NCBI GenBank assembly: GCA_001783695.1
Contig: MFNE01000011.1
Span: 1-40,962, forward strand
DNA from: Candidatus Lambdaproteobacteria bacterium RIFOXYD2_FULL_50_16
GTDB lineage: Bacteria > SAR324 > XYD2-FULL-50-16
Reading direction: 5' to 3'
Length of the DNA: 40,962 nt
Numbering within the stretch: position 1 is the first letter of the stretch; each line of letters starts with the position of its first letter. Positions 31,965 through 39,711 of this stretch are shown piece after piece. Under the pieces are notes generated by a model. It saw nothing but the letters and a program-made list of their open reading frames with translations. It searched no databases and was not told the origin of the DNA. The translations under genes and the position numbers were made by a program.

Positions 31965-34126
31965 CCACAACCCTTGCAGCCGGGCACCGAGCAGCTATGC
32001 TCCTCGGATGCGCGGTAGTTAGCAGCCAAGACCTCTTTACCGAAGCGGTTCAGAAAATAAGCTAGCCCCAAAAACAGCATCAGGACCACTCCGATCCAAC
32101 CTATCGAGCTAAGCGGGTGGACTGAAAAACGAGCGATTTGGTAAAATAGGGTCGAAAAACTCCAGGCCAACCCGGTCATATACACCAAGGTAAACCAAGT
32201 CCAACGGTTGCCTGATTCGCGTTTTAGCGCCGCCGTGGCAGCGACGCAGGGGGCGTAAAGCAGGACCCACAAGAGGTAACTAAAGGCCCCAGCTTGCCCG
32301 TCAAAATACCGCGCCATCACTCCAAAACTCCCGACCCGCACGTTCATCTCTTTGGCCGCTTGTTCTTGGTTGTTAATTACCGATAGGTCTAAGCCCAAGG
32401 GACTCTGTCCAAAGACTTTGGCTAATTCGCTTGGGAAATGGTCAAAGGCCTCGTTTAGCCGCTCGGCAACCGGTACGTGGGGTTCAGGCTCGTGGTTGGC
32501 CCGCTCTAGGCTGCTATACATGGCGTCCAAGGTGCCGATAATGGCCTCTTTCGCAAATATTCCTGAAAAAATCCCCACCGTCGCGGGCCAGTTTTCGTCG
32601 GTGATCCCCATGCCATAAAAAACCGGGGTGATCCCTTTACCCACTTGGGCAAGTAAGCTTTTTTCGCTGTTTTGGTTGCCAAAGCTAAAGTCCGTACCCA
32701 CCGAATTGAGAAGGGTGAGCAGGGTCACCACCATCACAATCAACTTGCCTGCTTCTAGTAAAAACCGCTTGAGCCTCATCCAGGTAGTAAAAAGCACCGA
32801 AGCAGGCGAGGGTAGGTGGTAGCCAGGCAATTCGACCAACAACGGGGCAGGCTTGCCCACAAAGATCAAACGCTTGAGCATTAATCCCGTACCGATCCCT
32901 ACCAAAATACCAATTAAATAAAGCGCAAACACCAGATTTTCACCACCCCAAGGGAAAAAAGCCGCCGCAAACATAGCATAAACCGGCAACTTCGCTCCAC
33001 AAGACATAAAGGGCACCATCGCTAAGGTTAACCGGCGGTCTCGCTCTTCCTCTAAGGTGCGAGTGGCCATTAAAGCTGGCACCGAGCAACCAAAACCAAC
33101 AATCATCGGCACCACCGCTTTGCCCGGGATCCCCAACTTACGGACCCCTGAATCAAGGATCACCATGGCCCGAGCCATATAGCCCGAATCCTCTAAGAAA
33201 CTAAGACAGAGGAACAAAAAACCAATCGGTGGGATAAAGGTTAGAACCGTCTGCACGCCCCCTCCGATCCCCTCGGCGATAAGCAACCGGACCCAAGCTT
33301 GGCCGGTGCTTGCTTCGATCCAATCCCCCAATCCATGCACCAAAAGGGCTCCGGCCACTTGATCAATTAGGTCAATAAAGGGGGCCGAGAGGTTAATCGA
33401 AATAAAAAAAACGGCGTACATGGCAAACAAAAAGATAGGCAAACCTAAATAGCGGTTGAGTAGCAACCGGTCCACCTGGTCCGAAAGTGCCGCTTGGATC
33501 GGTCGTTTCTGTTTGACCACTTCTTTGGCCACCTGCCCCACCCATTCTAGCCGGTCCTCTGCCTCTTCTCCAAAGCTGATTGGAGCAGGTTGTCGTTTGT
33601 CGCTGGCGGCGGTGAAGATTTTTTTTAAGAGTTCTGGCGCACCCTGCTTTTTTCTGGCTATCAAGGGCACCACCGGGCAGCCTAACCGCGCTGAAAGGGC
33701 GTCCTGGTCGATCACTCGCCCGGTTTTTTCTAAGGCGTCCATCATGTTGAGCCCTACCACTACGGGCAAACCTAGCTCTAGGATTTGGGAGGTTAAATAT
33801 AGGCTTCGCTCCAGATTGGTCGCGTCCACCAGATTAACCACCACCTCGACTTCGCCCGATTCGAGGTAATCCTTGACTACGCGCTCATCTAAAGATTGGG
33901 GCACTAAGGAATAAGTGCCGGGCAGGTCAACTAACTCGATCTTGGCCCCGGCGGCCTCTAAAATCGCCGATTTACGCTCGACCGTGACCCCTGGCCAATT
34001 ACCCACCTTTTGGCGGATACCCGTGAGTAAATTAAAGAGGGTTGTTTTGCCACAATTGGGATTGCCAATCAGGCCAACATGAACATGGTCCACCTTGGGG
34101 ACAAAGCCCAGTTCGATGCGGTTCAT
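31961..34126 (-). CDS. feoB: Ferrous iron transporter FeoB
   Basis: This 721-residue protein has a GTPase head and a membrane channel. The G domain (about 14-180) shows G1 GLIGNPNCGKTTLFN, G3 DLPGTYSL and G4 NMMDALE. The first membrane core has SFLEDSGYMARAM and VPMIVGFGCSVPALMATRTL, the second GIFAKEAIIGTLDAMY. It ends in a Cys-rich tail (CSVPGCKGCG), as seen in many FeoB proteins, where it may bind iron. It imports Fe2+ across the inner membrane. It overlaps feoA by four bases (ATGA), so the two are coupled. No feoC is present. Confidence 0.97.
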   Translation of the reverse strand: MNRIELGFVPKVDHVHVGLIGNPNCGKTTLFNLLTGIRQKVGNWPGVTVERKSAILEAAGAKIELVDLPGTYSLVPQSLDERVVKDYLESGEVEVVVNLVDATNLERSLYLTSQILELGLPVVVGLNMMDALEKTGRVIDQDALSARLGCPVVPLIARKKQGAPELLKKIFTAASDKRQPAPISFGEEAEDRLEWVGQVAKEVVKQKRPIQAALSDQVDRLLLNRYLGLPIFLFAMYAVFFISINLSAPFIDLIDQVAGALLVHGLGDWIEASTGQAWVRLLIAEGIGGGVQTVLTFIPPIGFLFLCLSFLEDSGYMARAMVILDSGVRKLGIPGKAVVPMIVGFGCSVPALMATRTLEEERDRRLTLAMVPFMSCGAKLPVYAMFAAAFFPWGGENLVFALYLIGILVGIGTGLMLKRLIFVGKPAPLLVELPGYHLPSPASVLFTTWMRLKRFLLEAGKLIVMVVTLLTLLNSVGTDFSFGNQNSEKSLLAQVGKGITPVFYGMGITDENWPATVGIFSGIFAKEAIIGTLDAMYSSLERANHEPEPHVPVAERLNEAFDHFPSELAKVFGQSPLGLDLSVINNQEQAAKEMNVRVGSFGVMARYFDGQAGAFSYLLWVLLYAPCVAATAALKRESGNRWTWFTLVYMTGLAWSFSTLFYQIARFSVHPLSSIGWIGVVLMLFLGLAYFLNRFGKEVLAANYRASEEHSCSVPGCKGCG

Positions 34127-34371
34127 TGATCTCCCCCAAACGGGCGGACTTGAATCTCTTGGGCGATTTCTGGGGCAATAGCAATACGCTGGCCGTTGCC
34201 TTCAAACCCCAAGATCAAGATCCCTGAAGCTTCGCGCTTGATCACACTTAAAATCCGCCCACGCCCAAAACCCAGCCCTCGTAAGCGTTCGATACGGCGG
34301 GGGTCGGCGGTGAGGCTTACGATTTGCATTCTTTGACCCAACAGGGCGAGACTCAAACTTACCGGTTCCAT
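34123..34371 (-). CDS. feoA: FeoA
   Basis: This 82-residue SH3-like cytosolic partner of FeoB helps its GTPase and transport function. The typical pattern RIERLRGLGFGRGRILSVIK (first half) and QRIAIAPEIAQEIQVRP (second half) is present. The ATG follows AGGAG five bases upstream. Its promoter region carries nested inverted repeats at 34393-34438. Confidence 0.92.
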   Translation of the reverse strand: MEPVSLSLALLGQRMQIVSLTADPRRIERLRGLGFGRGRILSVIKREASGILILGFEGNGQRIAIAPEIAQEIQVRPFGGDQ

Positions 34372-34392
34372 AAAGGCTCCTAGGTTTAAAAT

Positions 34393-34438
34393 AAGTATAA
34401 GCGAATGTTATATTTTCGTCTATACGAATTTTATACTT
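34393..34438. promoter_or_regulatory. Nested inverted repeats upstream of feoAB
   Basis: AAGTATAA at 34393-34400 is mirrored by TTATACTT at 34431-34438. Inside lies TTCGT-CTAT-ACGAA (34415-34428), and GCGAA at 34401 is a near partner of the TTCGT arm. The region is AT-rich and stands just above the feoA start. It does not match the Fur consensus well; an iron- or redox-sensing regulator is plausible. Confidence 0.45.
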
Positions 34439-34501
34439 TAATTTAGAACCCTCCGCCGCAATGGTTAGTCTAAATGCCCGAACCTAAACAAAGGAGACCC
34501 T

Positions 34502-35047
34502 TTGCTTGCAAAAATTCTTTTGACCACTCTGGCTTTTACCAGCTTCGCTTGGCCAGCCTTGGCGGGGGACCGTAGCGGTTGGGGCGTTTATGGCGGCGCG
34601 TCGGGGATGCAAGCGACTGACGAAAATAGTGGGGAGGTTTACCTGCCCGCTGGCGGCGGGGGCGGGGGGATTGACTACAACCAAGACAAGGGCGAGATCA
34701 GTTTTAACTACTCCTTAAGCGAGACTGGCAATCAAGCTGAATCTACCACCAGCCCTGAACTCACCTGGGTCAAATTCAACGCCTTGGCCATGGAAATTAG
34801 GTTTTGGGCGGGCTCCTTTTTTATTGGCCCTCGCTTTGGACTTTATAATCTGGTCTTGTCCGAAACGGGCTCAAAAATATCCGGGATGGACCAAGGATTC
34901 GGTTACGGCTGGAGCACCGGTTGGGAAACAGACCAAGGATGGTTTGCCCAATTTCGCAGAGAGCAGGCAAGACACCTCAATCCAGTTGGCGACCTAAGGC
35001 TAAATCTTGATGGCTATAGTCTCCTGTTTGGCTTTCGTTTCCACTAG
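34502..35047 (+). CDS. Predicted outer-membrane beta-barrel protein
   Basis: This 181-residue protein has a signal peptide (LAKILLTTLAFTSFAWPALA, cleavage after ALA). It starts with TTG at 34502, six bases after AAAGGAG. A Gly-rich loop (PAGGGGGGIDYNQ) is followed by alternating aromatic strands (LAMEIRFWAGSFFIGPRFGL, GYGWSTGWETDQGWFAQFRR), ending ...LFGFRFH. The length suits an eight-stranded barrel. It is divergent from feoAB and shares the promoter region with it, so it may be co-regulated by iron. I do not recognise the family. Confidence 0.65.
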   Translation: MLAKILLTTLAFTSFAWPALAGDRSGWGVYGGASGMQATDENSGEVYLPAGGGGGGIDYNQDKGEISFNYSLSETGNQAESTTSPELTWVKFNALAMEIRFWAGSFFIGPRFGLYNLVLSETGSKISGMDQGFGYGWSTGWETDQGWFAQFRREQARHLNPVGDLRLNLDGYSLLFGFRFH

Positions 35048-35420
35048 TCTGTTTAGGTCTGGTTACTGGGCAGGTTGGTTTGTTTAGTCCCTGCCCGGGG
35101 ATGGCAAATAGCCCGCCGCCCAAGCTGGAAGTGACGAGGGATGGCCCAAGCTAAAAGAAAGCTAATCGAAAACAAAACTAAATTTTTCGGCTACTTGCAT
35201 TCGGGGAAAGCCCTTAGTATAATTGCGCCATACCCGCCGAGGGCTGTCCAGGGGCACCATCACCAGCCCGCCCCCCGACACCCTTGGCACGACCCCTCTA
35301 GCTAGGTAGCGATATTCCTCGCAATTTCTAATTTTCAGACCCAAAATGAGCCCGGCGGTCAAACTTGTAAGCAACGCTGCCGAGTAGCCGCTAGGCGCTT
35401 CGTCCTTCAAGTTTTTCTAA
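35048..35420. other. Intergenic region with a doubtful small reading frame
   Basis: GGGCAGG and CCTGCCC near 35070-35095 form a possible hairpin after the barrel gene. A minus-strand frame (35162-35410) is listed separately. I see nothing else. Confidence 0.3.
35162..35410 (-). CDS. Hypothetical protein or gene remnant (82 aa)
   Basis: This minus-strand frame would start with TTG 35410. The first 25 residues contain a hydrophobic run (YSAALLTSLTAGLILGLKI). The rest (EEYRYLARGVVPRVSGGGLV, then PLDSPRRVWRNYTKGF) has a protein-like composition and a strand-turn pattern. No ribosome site is clear and no family is recognised. It may be the tail of a lost gene. Confidence 0.3.
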   Translation of the reverse strand: MKDEAPSGYSAALLTSLTAGLILGLKIRNCEEYRYLARGVVPRVSGGGLVMVPLDSPRRVWRNYTKGFPRMQVAEKFSFVFD

Positions 35421-36143
35421 ATGGACCAACCCTTCGACCTCCAGCAAAAAAATACCTTCTATCATGGCACTAGATCGGAACTGAAACCTGGGGACCGTAT
35501 TGAACCTTATTGCCCGCTCCCAGGGGATGAAAAAAAAGGATTAAAAACCGGGGTCACCTTGACCCCTAATCTGGATGAGGCTATTTGGGATGCGGAGATT
35601 GCAATCGGCGAGCATCCTAGTCGCGTCTATTTAGTAGATCCGATGGGCGAGGTCGGAAAAGTCGCGGATTTAAGGGGTGGCGGGTCGCCAATTAACCTGT
35701 CCATGTCCTATTATTCATACGAACCGCTACGAGTCGTAGCGGAGGTGACAAACTGGCCCTTTTACCATGGAACTAAGGCGGACCTGAAGCTTGGTGACCT
35801 GATCAAGCCCGGACAAATTCCAAACTTTGGCAATAAGGACCGAACCTCAACGTATGTTTATCTGACCTGTAGGCTGGATGCGGCCATCTGGGGAGCGGAG
35901 CTAGCCACGGGAGCGGCCCCTTGCAGAATTTACGCGGTCCGACCCACGGGTTCGCTGGAAAACGACCCTAATCTGACCAATACTAAGTTTCACGGCAATC
36001 CGACCCAATCTTTCCGCTCTCGTGAACCCTTGGAAATTCTAGGAGAGGTCACCGATTGGCGGGGACACTCCCCCGAAGCCATCAAAGCCATGAAAGAGGG
36101 GCTTAGCCGACTGGAACAACTGGGAATTGATCCAATAGATTAA
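35421..36143 (+). CDS. Tandem Arr-like ADP-ribosyltransferase (two domains)
   Basis: This 240-residue protein contains two copies of the rifampin ADP-ribosyltransferase (Arr) fold. The second (about 112-235) is close to known Arr proteins: FYHGTKADLKLGDLIKPG, YVYLTCRLDAAIWGAELATG, RIYAVRPTGSLENDPNLTNT, GNPTQSFRSREPLEILGEVT. The catalytic His, Tyr and Asp correspond to FYHGT, YVYLT and LDAAI. The first (about 11-110) keeps FYHGTRSELKPGD, but the Tyr strand is GVTLT, so the Tyr is lost; DEAIWDAEIA and SYEPLRVVAEVTNW remain. Half one is probably catalytically dead and may be regulatory. Known Arr enzymes are single-domain and inactivate rifamycins with NAD+. Whether this one does so or has a cellular target is unknown. 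Confidence 0.8.
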   Translation: MDQPFDLQQKNTFYHGTRSELKPGDRIEPYCPLPGDEKKGLKTGVTLTPNLDEAIWDAEIAIGEHPSRVYLVDPMGEVGKVADLRGGGSPINLSMSYYSYEPLRVVAEVTNWPFYHGTKADLKLGDLIKPGQIPNFGNKDRTSTYVYLTCRLDAAIWGAELATGAAPCRIYAVRPTGSLENDPNLTNTKFHGNPTQSFRSREPLEILGEVTDWRGHSPEAIKAMKEGLSRLEQLGIDPID

Positions 36144-36224
36144 GAAACCCCCCTACCCAAAACCGAACAGGAACCCGCCTGCATCCCTGGGAGCGGCTAG
36201 TTGTATTAGCTAAAAGACTAGAGC

Positions 36225-36254
36225 AAAAAAAAGGGGGCCGAAGCCCCCCCTTTA
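36225..36254. terminator. Bidirectional rho-independent terminator
   Basis: GGGGGC-CGAA-GCCCCC is flanked by eight A on the left and TTT on the right. On the minus strand it reads GGGGGGGCTTCGGCCCCC followed by eight T, a classical terminator just after the stop of the FAD fusion gene. It also ends the Arr-like transcript. Confidence 0.9.
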
Positions 36255-36256
36255 GG

Positions 36257-39200
36257 TTAAGGCCCGTGGATCAGGTCTTCTTTGGTGGCGTTGTAGATGG
36301 GGATAGGCCAGTTGGTGAAGAAGCGGGCGCAGTTGAGGCCGGAAATCACCCCGCCCTCGACACAGCCGGCGTTAATCAGGTTTTGGGTCCAGTCCCCGGC
36401 GATAAAGAAGTTGGCGATCCCAAAATCGTTGGGGCCTCTTCTTAGATGGGGGGTGCCGGGCGCGGTGAGTACATAATGCTCGGTGTAGTTGATCCCCACC
36501 CGCCAATACTCAAAGGCCAATGAGTTTTGATCAAAGGTGCCGTCTGGATTGGCCGCCTTGGGCCAGAGGTGAGCCGCCCATTTGTTGAGCCACTCTTGGT
36601 TATTGGCCATAAACTTATCAAAGGCGATCTTCGGGAAGCTATGGTCGGTCGGCGGCGGCAACTGCCCACTGGGAGCGATGATCCGGGTGTCGATGGTCGA
36701 GCAGGGATAGGCCAAATACTTCGGCTTATCAGGCCCGGACCATTCCTCTTGGGGCAAGAGGTGGCTCAAGTCCGCAGTGCTAGAGTAAGGCTCCTGATAC
36801 CCGCCAACAATCGGTTCCATGTTTTCATACAGCTTGGAGCCTGGATTAAAGCCCAACTCTTTTAAGGACTTCTTAAACCACAACTCTGAACAACGGGTTA
36901 GCGTGGTTTTTAAGCTGTCGAGCATGGGGGTCCAATCGGGAATTCGGGCAGCCAGTTGACCTGATATGGGCCGTAGTGCCGCCGGAGTAATGCCGCAGAT
37001 CACCCGGTCGAAATCCACCCCTAGTTTAAGCTGGTAGCGTTCCTTTTGGTCATCCCAGTCGAGCCAGTTGGACTCCAGGTTTTGGTGCTGGTCGGTCCAG
37101 GCCTTTTGCAGCCTTGCTGCTTGGGTCGGGTCAATCTGGTCCCAGTTGATATCACTAGGCCAGCAGGGCCAGTCGATCGTCAGGTTTTTACCGGGCACGT
37201 GGTAAGGCAGGGTGACAAAGGGGTTATATTCGGTGACACCTGCTTTAAGCTTAATCAGATTAGCCATTTTGAGCCCCTCAATGGCCGTGCCGTCCGCGCT
37301 TAGTTCGATCTCCTCAATCTCTTGGAAGAGTTTGAATTTAACCCCCTTGGCGCTTAAAACCTCATAAAAGGGCGTGAAGATCACGTCGCCCATACCCATA
37401 TTCATCCGCCAGAAGATGTTGCCTTTGTAGGTGAGCAACATCCGCAGACTGCCAAAGAGCCCCACCCCGGCGGCGAAAACCGGGCGGTCTGGGTCTCCGT
37501 CTTGATAGCCAAAAACAATGTCGTAGATCGTCTGCAACATCGGGCCTTTGATGGTAAACACATCGGCCCCATGTTTACGCAACCAATCCTTAAAGTTCAT
37601 GTCGTTGATCACCCTAAACCCGCGGGTGAAAATCTTATCCACACACATCCCGGTGAGGATCGCGAGGCCAAAGTCCATCATCAGCCAGAAATGGCGCAGC
37701 AGATCCCACTTGAGTAGCAAGGGCTTAATCAAGACCCCGACTGCGTTTTGAATCCGGTCAATCACCTTTAATATTTCGCCTAAGATCTCCTCGATTAGGG
37801 TTTCGATATCGGTGACCTCGCCGCCTGTATTTTGATCAATAATCTTTGAAGCCTTTTGCAGACCTGCAAGAAGATCACTAAGCCCTTGGTCTAGCTCCTG
37901 GACCAGTTTGGCCCCCACCATTCCTTGGGTGAAGTCTTGCAATCGGCCCAAGAAGCCTTGGTCCTCCGAATCCGCCTCGCCAGTTAGGCTCTCCTGTACG
38001 TTTTGCAAGACCTCCAAGAGGGCCTCGACCATCATCTCGGCGTAGTCGATCGGTCCCGCCAACAGATCAGGGGTGCCCGGCTCTTCGGCGTTTTTGGGGA
38101 AATTGACGGGGAAGGGCTTCCAGTCGTAGCCGTTGGCCCCTTTGGGGGCGTCGATGTCGAGGTAATCCTTTAAGTTTTCTTGAAAAACCACTAGGTCAGT
38201 TGGGGTGTAGAAGTCTTTATAGGTCAGACCTAAATTGCCATAACCCAAGCGTTCCAAAGTGGCCCGGTAGGCCCCGTTTATCAGGTGGAAGGCGTTGTTA
38301 TAAAAGCCCAGCCAAATATGTAGGCCGTGTTCCTCAATCGCCTGCTTTTCTTGGGCATTGCGCCCTGAGGCGCCTTTGCCGCCCAAGCGCCAACTGCGCT
38401 CATAGACGGTGAATTCATATTGGTTGTCCCATTCGGGCGCGGTGACGATGGCCGCTAACGTGGTCAAGCTGCCCAAACCGCCGCCTAAGACGGCGACTTT
38501 TTGGGGTTTTTGCTTCCCTCTGCGTTTGATAACTTCTCCCATTTCCATGACAAAATCCATTTTAACCTGAATCCCCGGCCCGATCGGTTGGACCCCTTTT
38601 TCGATGCCAAAAGACTCGGCAAAAGGGTAGCTGGCCAACTCGGGGTTGTGCAGGTTGAAGATTTTAGTGATCGGGCTGATGTCGGTCAGCGGGTTTAACT
38701 TGGTGATTTTCGCCGGAGCTTCGGCAATAGCTTGATAACAGGCCCCTTTGGGCTCTTTGACACTTCTAAACTCTTTTAAAAAAACCATCGGCACTTCGCC
38801 CTTAATCAGGTCCGAAAGTAGGGCTTTAATCAGGGCAATGGGATCGTTGATCCCTTGGTTTACAATCTCCTCAAAGGTCTGCTCCGCGCCCATTAGATCG
38901 TCAAAAAGGGCCTCGGCCCAACTCACTGGGTTTTGGGTCGATTTGAGCGAAAAAATCTCTTGCTCCGCCGCTTCCTGGTCGATACCAAATTCCTTAAACG
39001 CCCAAGCGGTAAGGCTAAAATCGGTAGGGTCTTCAGGGGCCGTATTGGGGGTAAAGAGGGCGGAATTTTTCAAAAAACCGAAGGATTCCCGCCCACAGGC
39101 CATGGCGATCGGGCTGTTTACAAAGACGTAGGGCATAAACCAAACCAACCGTTTGGGCTGGCCCCCCTCGTAGCGAATCAAAGGCAACCAAAAAGCCCAA

Positions 39201-39472
39201 TCGTTTTCGGGCATAAAGCCCGTTTTTCTAGCTTCGGAGTCTAGGCTGGTCGCGTGCTTGGAAAAGGAGAGACCCAGAAGTACAAAGGGGCCTAGAGATT
39301 TGTAGGATATATCCGAACCGGCCAGAATGGGGGCAAAAAATTTATCAACAAAGGACTGGATGGTTTTTTGCTCCCCTTTAATGGGCAGTCCAAAAAGCTC
39401 GGTCCCGTTTAGCTCATATGGGGGCTCAAAAACGAAGTTGCCTGGATAATTGATATAATTCGGCTCGGTCAT
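36257..39472 (-). CDS. Fusion of acetoacetate-decarboxylase-like domain and FAD amine-oxidase domain
   Basis: This is a 1071-residue protein. The N-terminal part (about 1-290) resembles the acetoacetate decarboxylase fold (FVLLGLSFSKHA, WAFWLPLIRY, RLVWFMPYVFVNSPIAMACG, RESFGFLKNSALF). From about 318 an FAD/NAD(P)-binding amine-oxidase or carotenoid-desaturase-like domain begins, with the Rossmann loop VAVLGGGLGSLTTLAAI and VYERSWRLGGKGASG. The C-terminal FAD segment FFIAGDWTQNLINAGCVEGG lies at about 1026-1045. A long insert (about 455-610) is rich in acidic and hydrophobic helices. Related flavoproteins act on carotenoids, hydroxysqualene or other lipids; the fusion suggests two consecutive steps on one substrate. 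The gene stands alone, with a terminator downstream and palindromes upstream. Confidence 0.8.
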   Translation of the reverse strand: MTEPNYINYPGNFVFEPPYELNGTELFGLPIKGEQKTIQSFVDKFFAPILAGSDISYKSLGPFVLLGLSFSKHATSLDSEARKTGFMPENDWAFWLPLIRYEGGQPKRLVWFMPYVFVNSPIAMACGRESFGFLKNSALFTPNTAPEDPTDFSLTAWAFKEFGIDQEAAEQEIFSLKSTQNPVSWAEALFDDLMGAEQTFEEIVNQGINDPIALIKALLSDLIKGEVPMVFLKEFRSVKEPKGACYQAIAEAPAKITKLNPLTDISPITKIFNLHNPELASYPFAESFGIEKGVQPIGPGIQVKMDFVMEMGEVIKRRGKQKPQKVAVLGGGLGSLTTLAAIVTAPEWDNQYEFTVYERSWRLGGKGASGRNAQEKQAIEEHGLHIWLGFYNNAFHLINGAYRATLERLGYGNLGLTYKDFYTPTDLVVFQENLKDYLDIDAPKGANGYDWKPFPVNFPKNAEEPGTPDLLAGPIDYAEMMVEALLEVLQNVQESLTGEADSEDQGFLGRLQDFTQGMVGAKLVQELDQGLSDLLAGLQKASKIIDQNTGGEVTDIETLIEEILGEILKVIDRIQNAVGVLIKPLLLKWDLLRHFWLMMDFGLAILTGMCVDKIFTRGFRVINDMNFKDWLRKHGADVFTIKGPMLQTIYDIVFGYQDGDPDRPVFAAGVGLFGSLRMLLTYKGNIFWRMNMGMGDVIFTPFYEVLSAKGVKFKLFQEIEEIELSADGTAIEGLKMANLIKLKAGVTEYNPFVTLPYHVPGKNLTIDWPCWPSDINWDQIDPTQAARLQKAWTDQHQNLESNWLDWDDQKERYQLKLGVDFDRVICGITPAALRPISGQLAARIPDWTPMLDSLKTTLTRCSELWFKKSLKELGFNPGSKLYENMEPIVGGYQEPYSSTADLSHLLPQEEWSGPDKPKYLAYPCSTIDTRIIAPSGQLPPPTDHSFPKIAFDKFMANNQEWLNKWAAHLWPKAANPDGTFDQNSLAFEYWRVGINYTEHYVLTAPGTPHLRRGPNDFGIANFFIAGDWTQNLINAGCVEGGVISGLNCARFFTNWPIPIYNATKEDLIHGP

Positions 39473-39563
39473 AAGGCCCGTTGAAAAGAGGTTGGCACAA
39501 AAAAACCAAAGACAAACTTAACGCTAAATGGGGGCCGCTGGAAAGTTAAATTTTTAGGGCCTC

Positions 39564-39581
39564 TGTCAATAAAAGTTGACA
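39564..39581. promoter_or_regulatory. Palindrome TGTCAA-N6-TTGACA
   Basis: This perfect 6-base inverted repeat with a 6-base centre lies about 92 bases upstream of the FAD fusion gene's start. It looks like the operator of a dimeric regulator. Confidence 0.45.
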
Positions 39582-39585
39582 AGTA

Positions 39586-39605
39586 TTAGCCAAAATTAGC
39601 CAAAA
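39586..39605. repeat. Tandem 10-bp repeat TTAGCCAAAA
   Basis: Two exact adjacent copies (39586-39595 and 39596-39605) lie one helical turn apart, five bases beyond the TGTCAA/TTGACA palindrome. They may be a regulator site in its own right. Confidence 0.55.
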
Positions 39606-39681
39606 ACCCTGAATATTTAATTGGTTATGCTGAGGTTATCAGAGGAAACCAAGTGGCTCCAGTGAAGCGATTTTTTTAAGT

Positions 39682-39710
39682 ACAAGACCCAACCCCCGGT
39701 TGGGTCTTGT
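39682..39710 (-). terminator. Hairpin after the FecR-domain gene
   Basis: ACAAGACCCAACC-CCC-GGTTGGGTCTTGT is a perfect 13-bp stem beginning one base after the stop codon on the minus strand. The T-run is lacking, but position and stability support a terminator. Confidence 0.7.
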
Positions 39711-39711
39711 G

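Larger units (their letters stand above)
39473..39711. other. Intergenic regulatory region of the FAD fusion gene
   Basis: This 239-base gap contains a TGTCAA-N6-TTGACA palindrome, a tandem TTAGCCAAAA repeat and a terminator hairpin. The rest is AT-rich. No gene is seen. Confidence 0.5.

Noticed and set aside
34372-34501. Fur box in front of feoAB
   Set aside because: The inverted repeats do not give the GATAATGATAATCATTATC pattern or a 7-1-7 match; reported only as an undefined operator.
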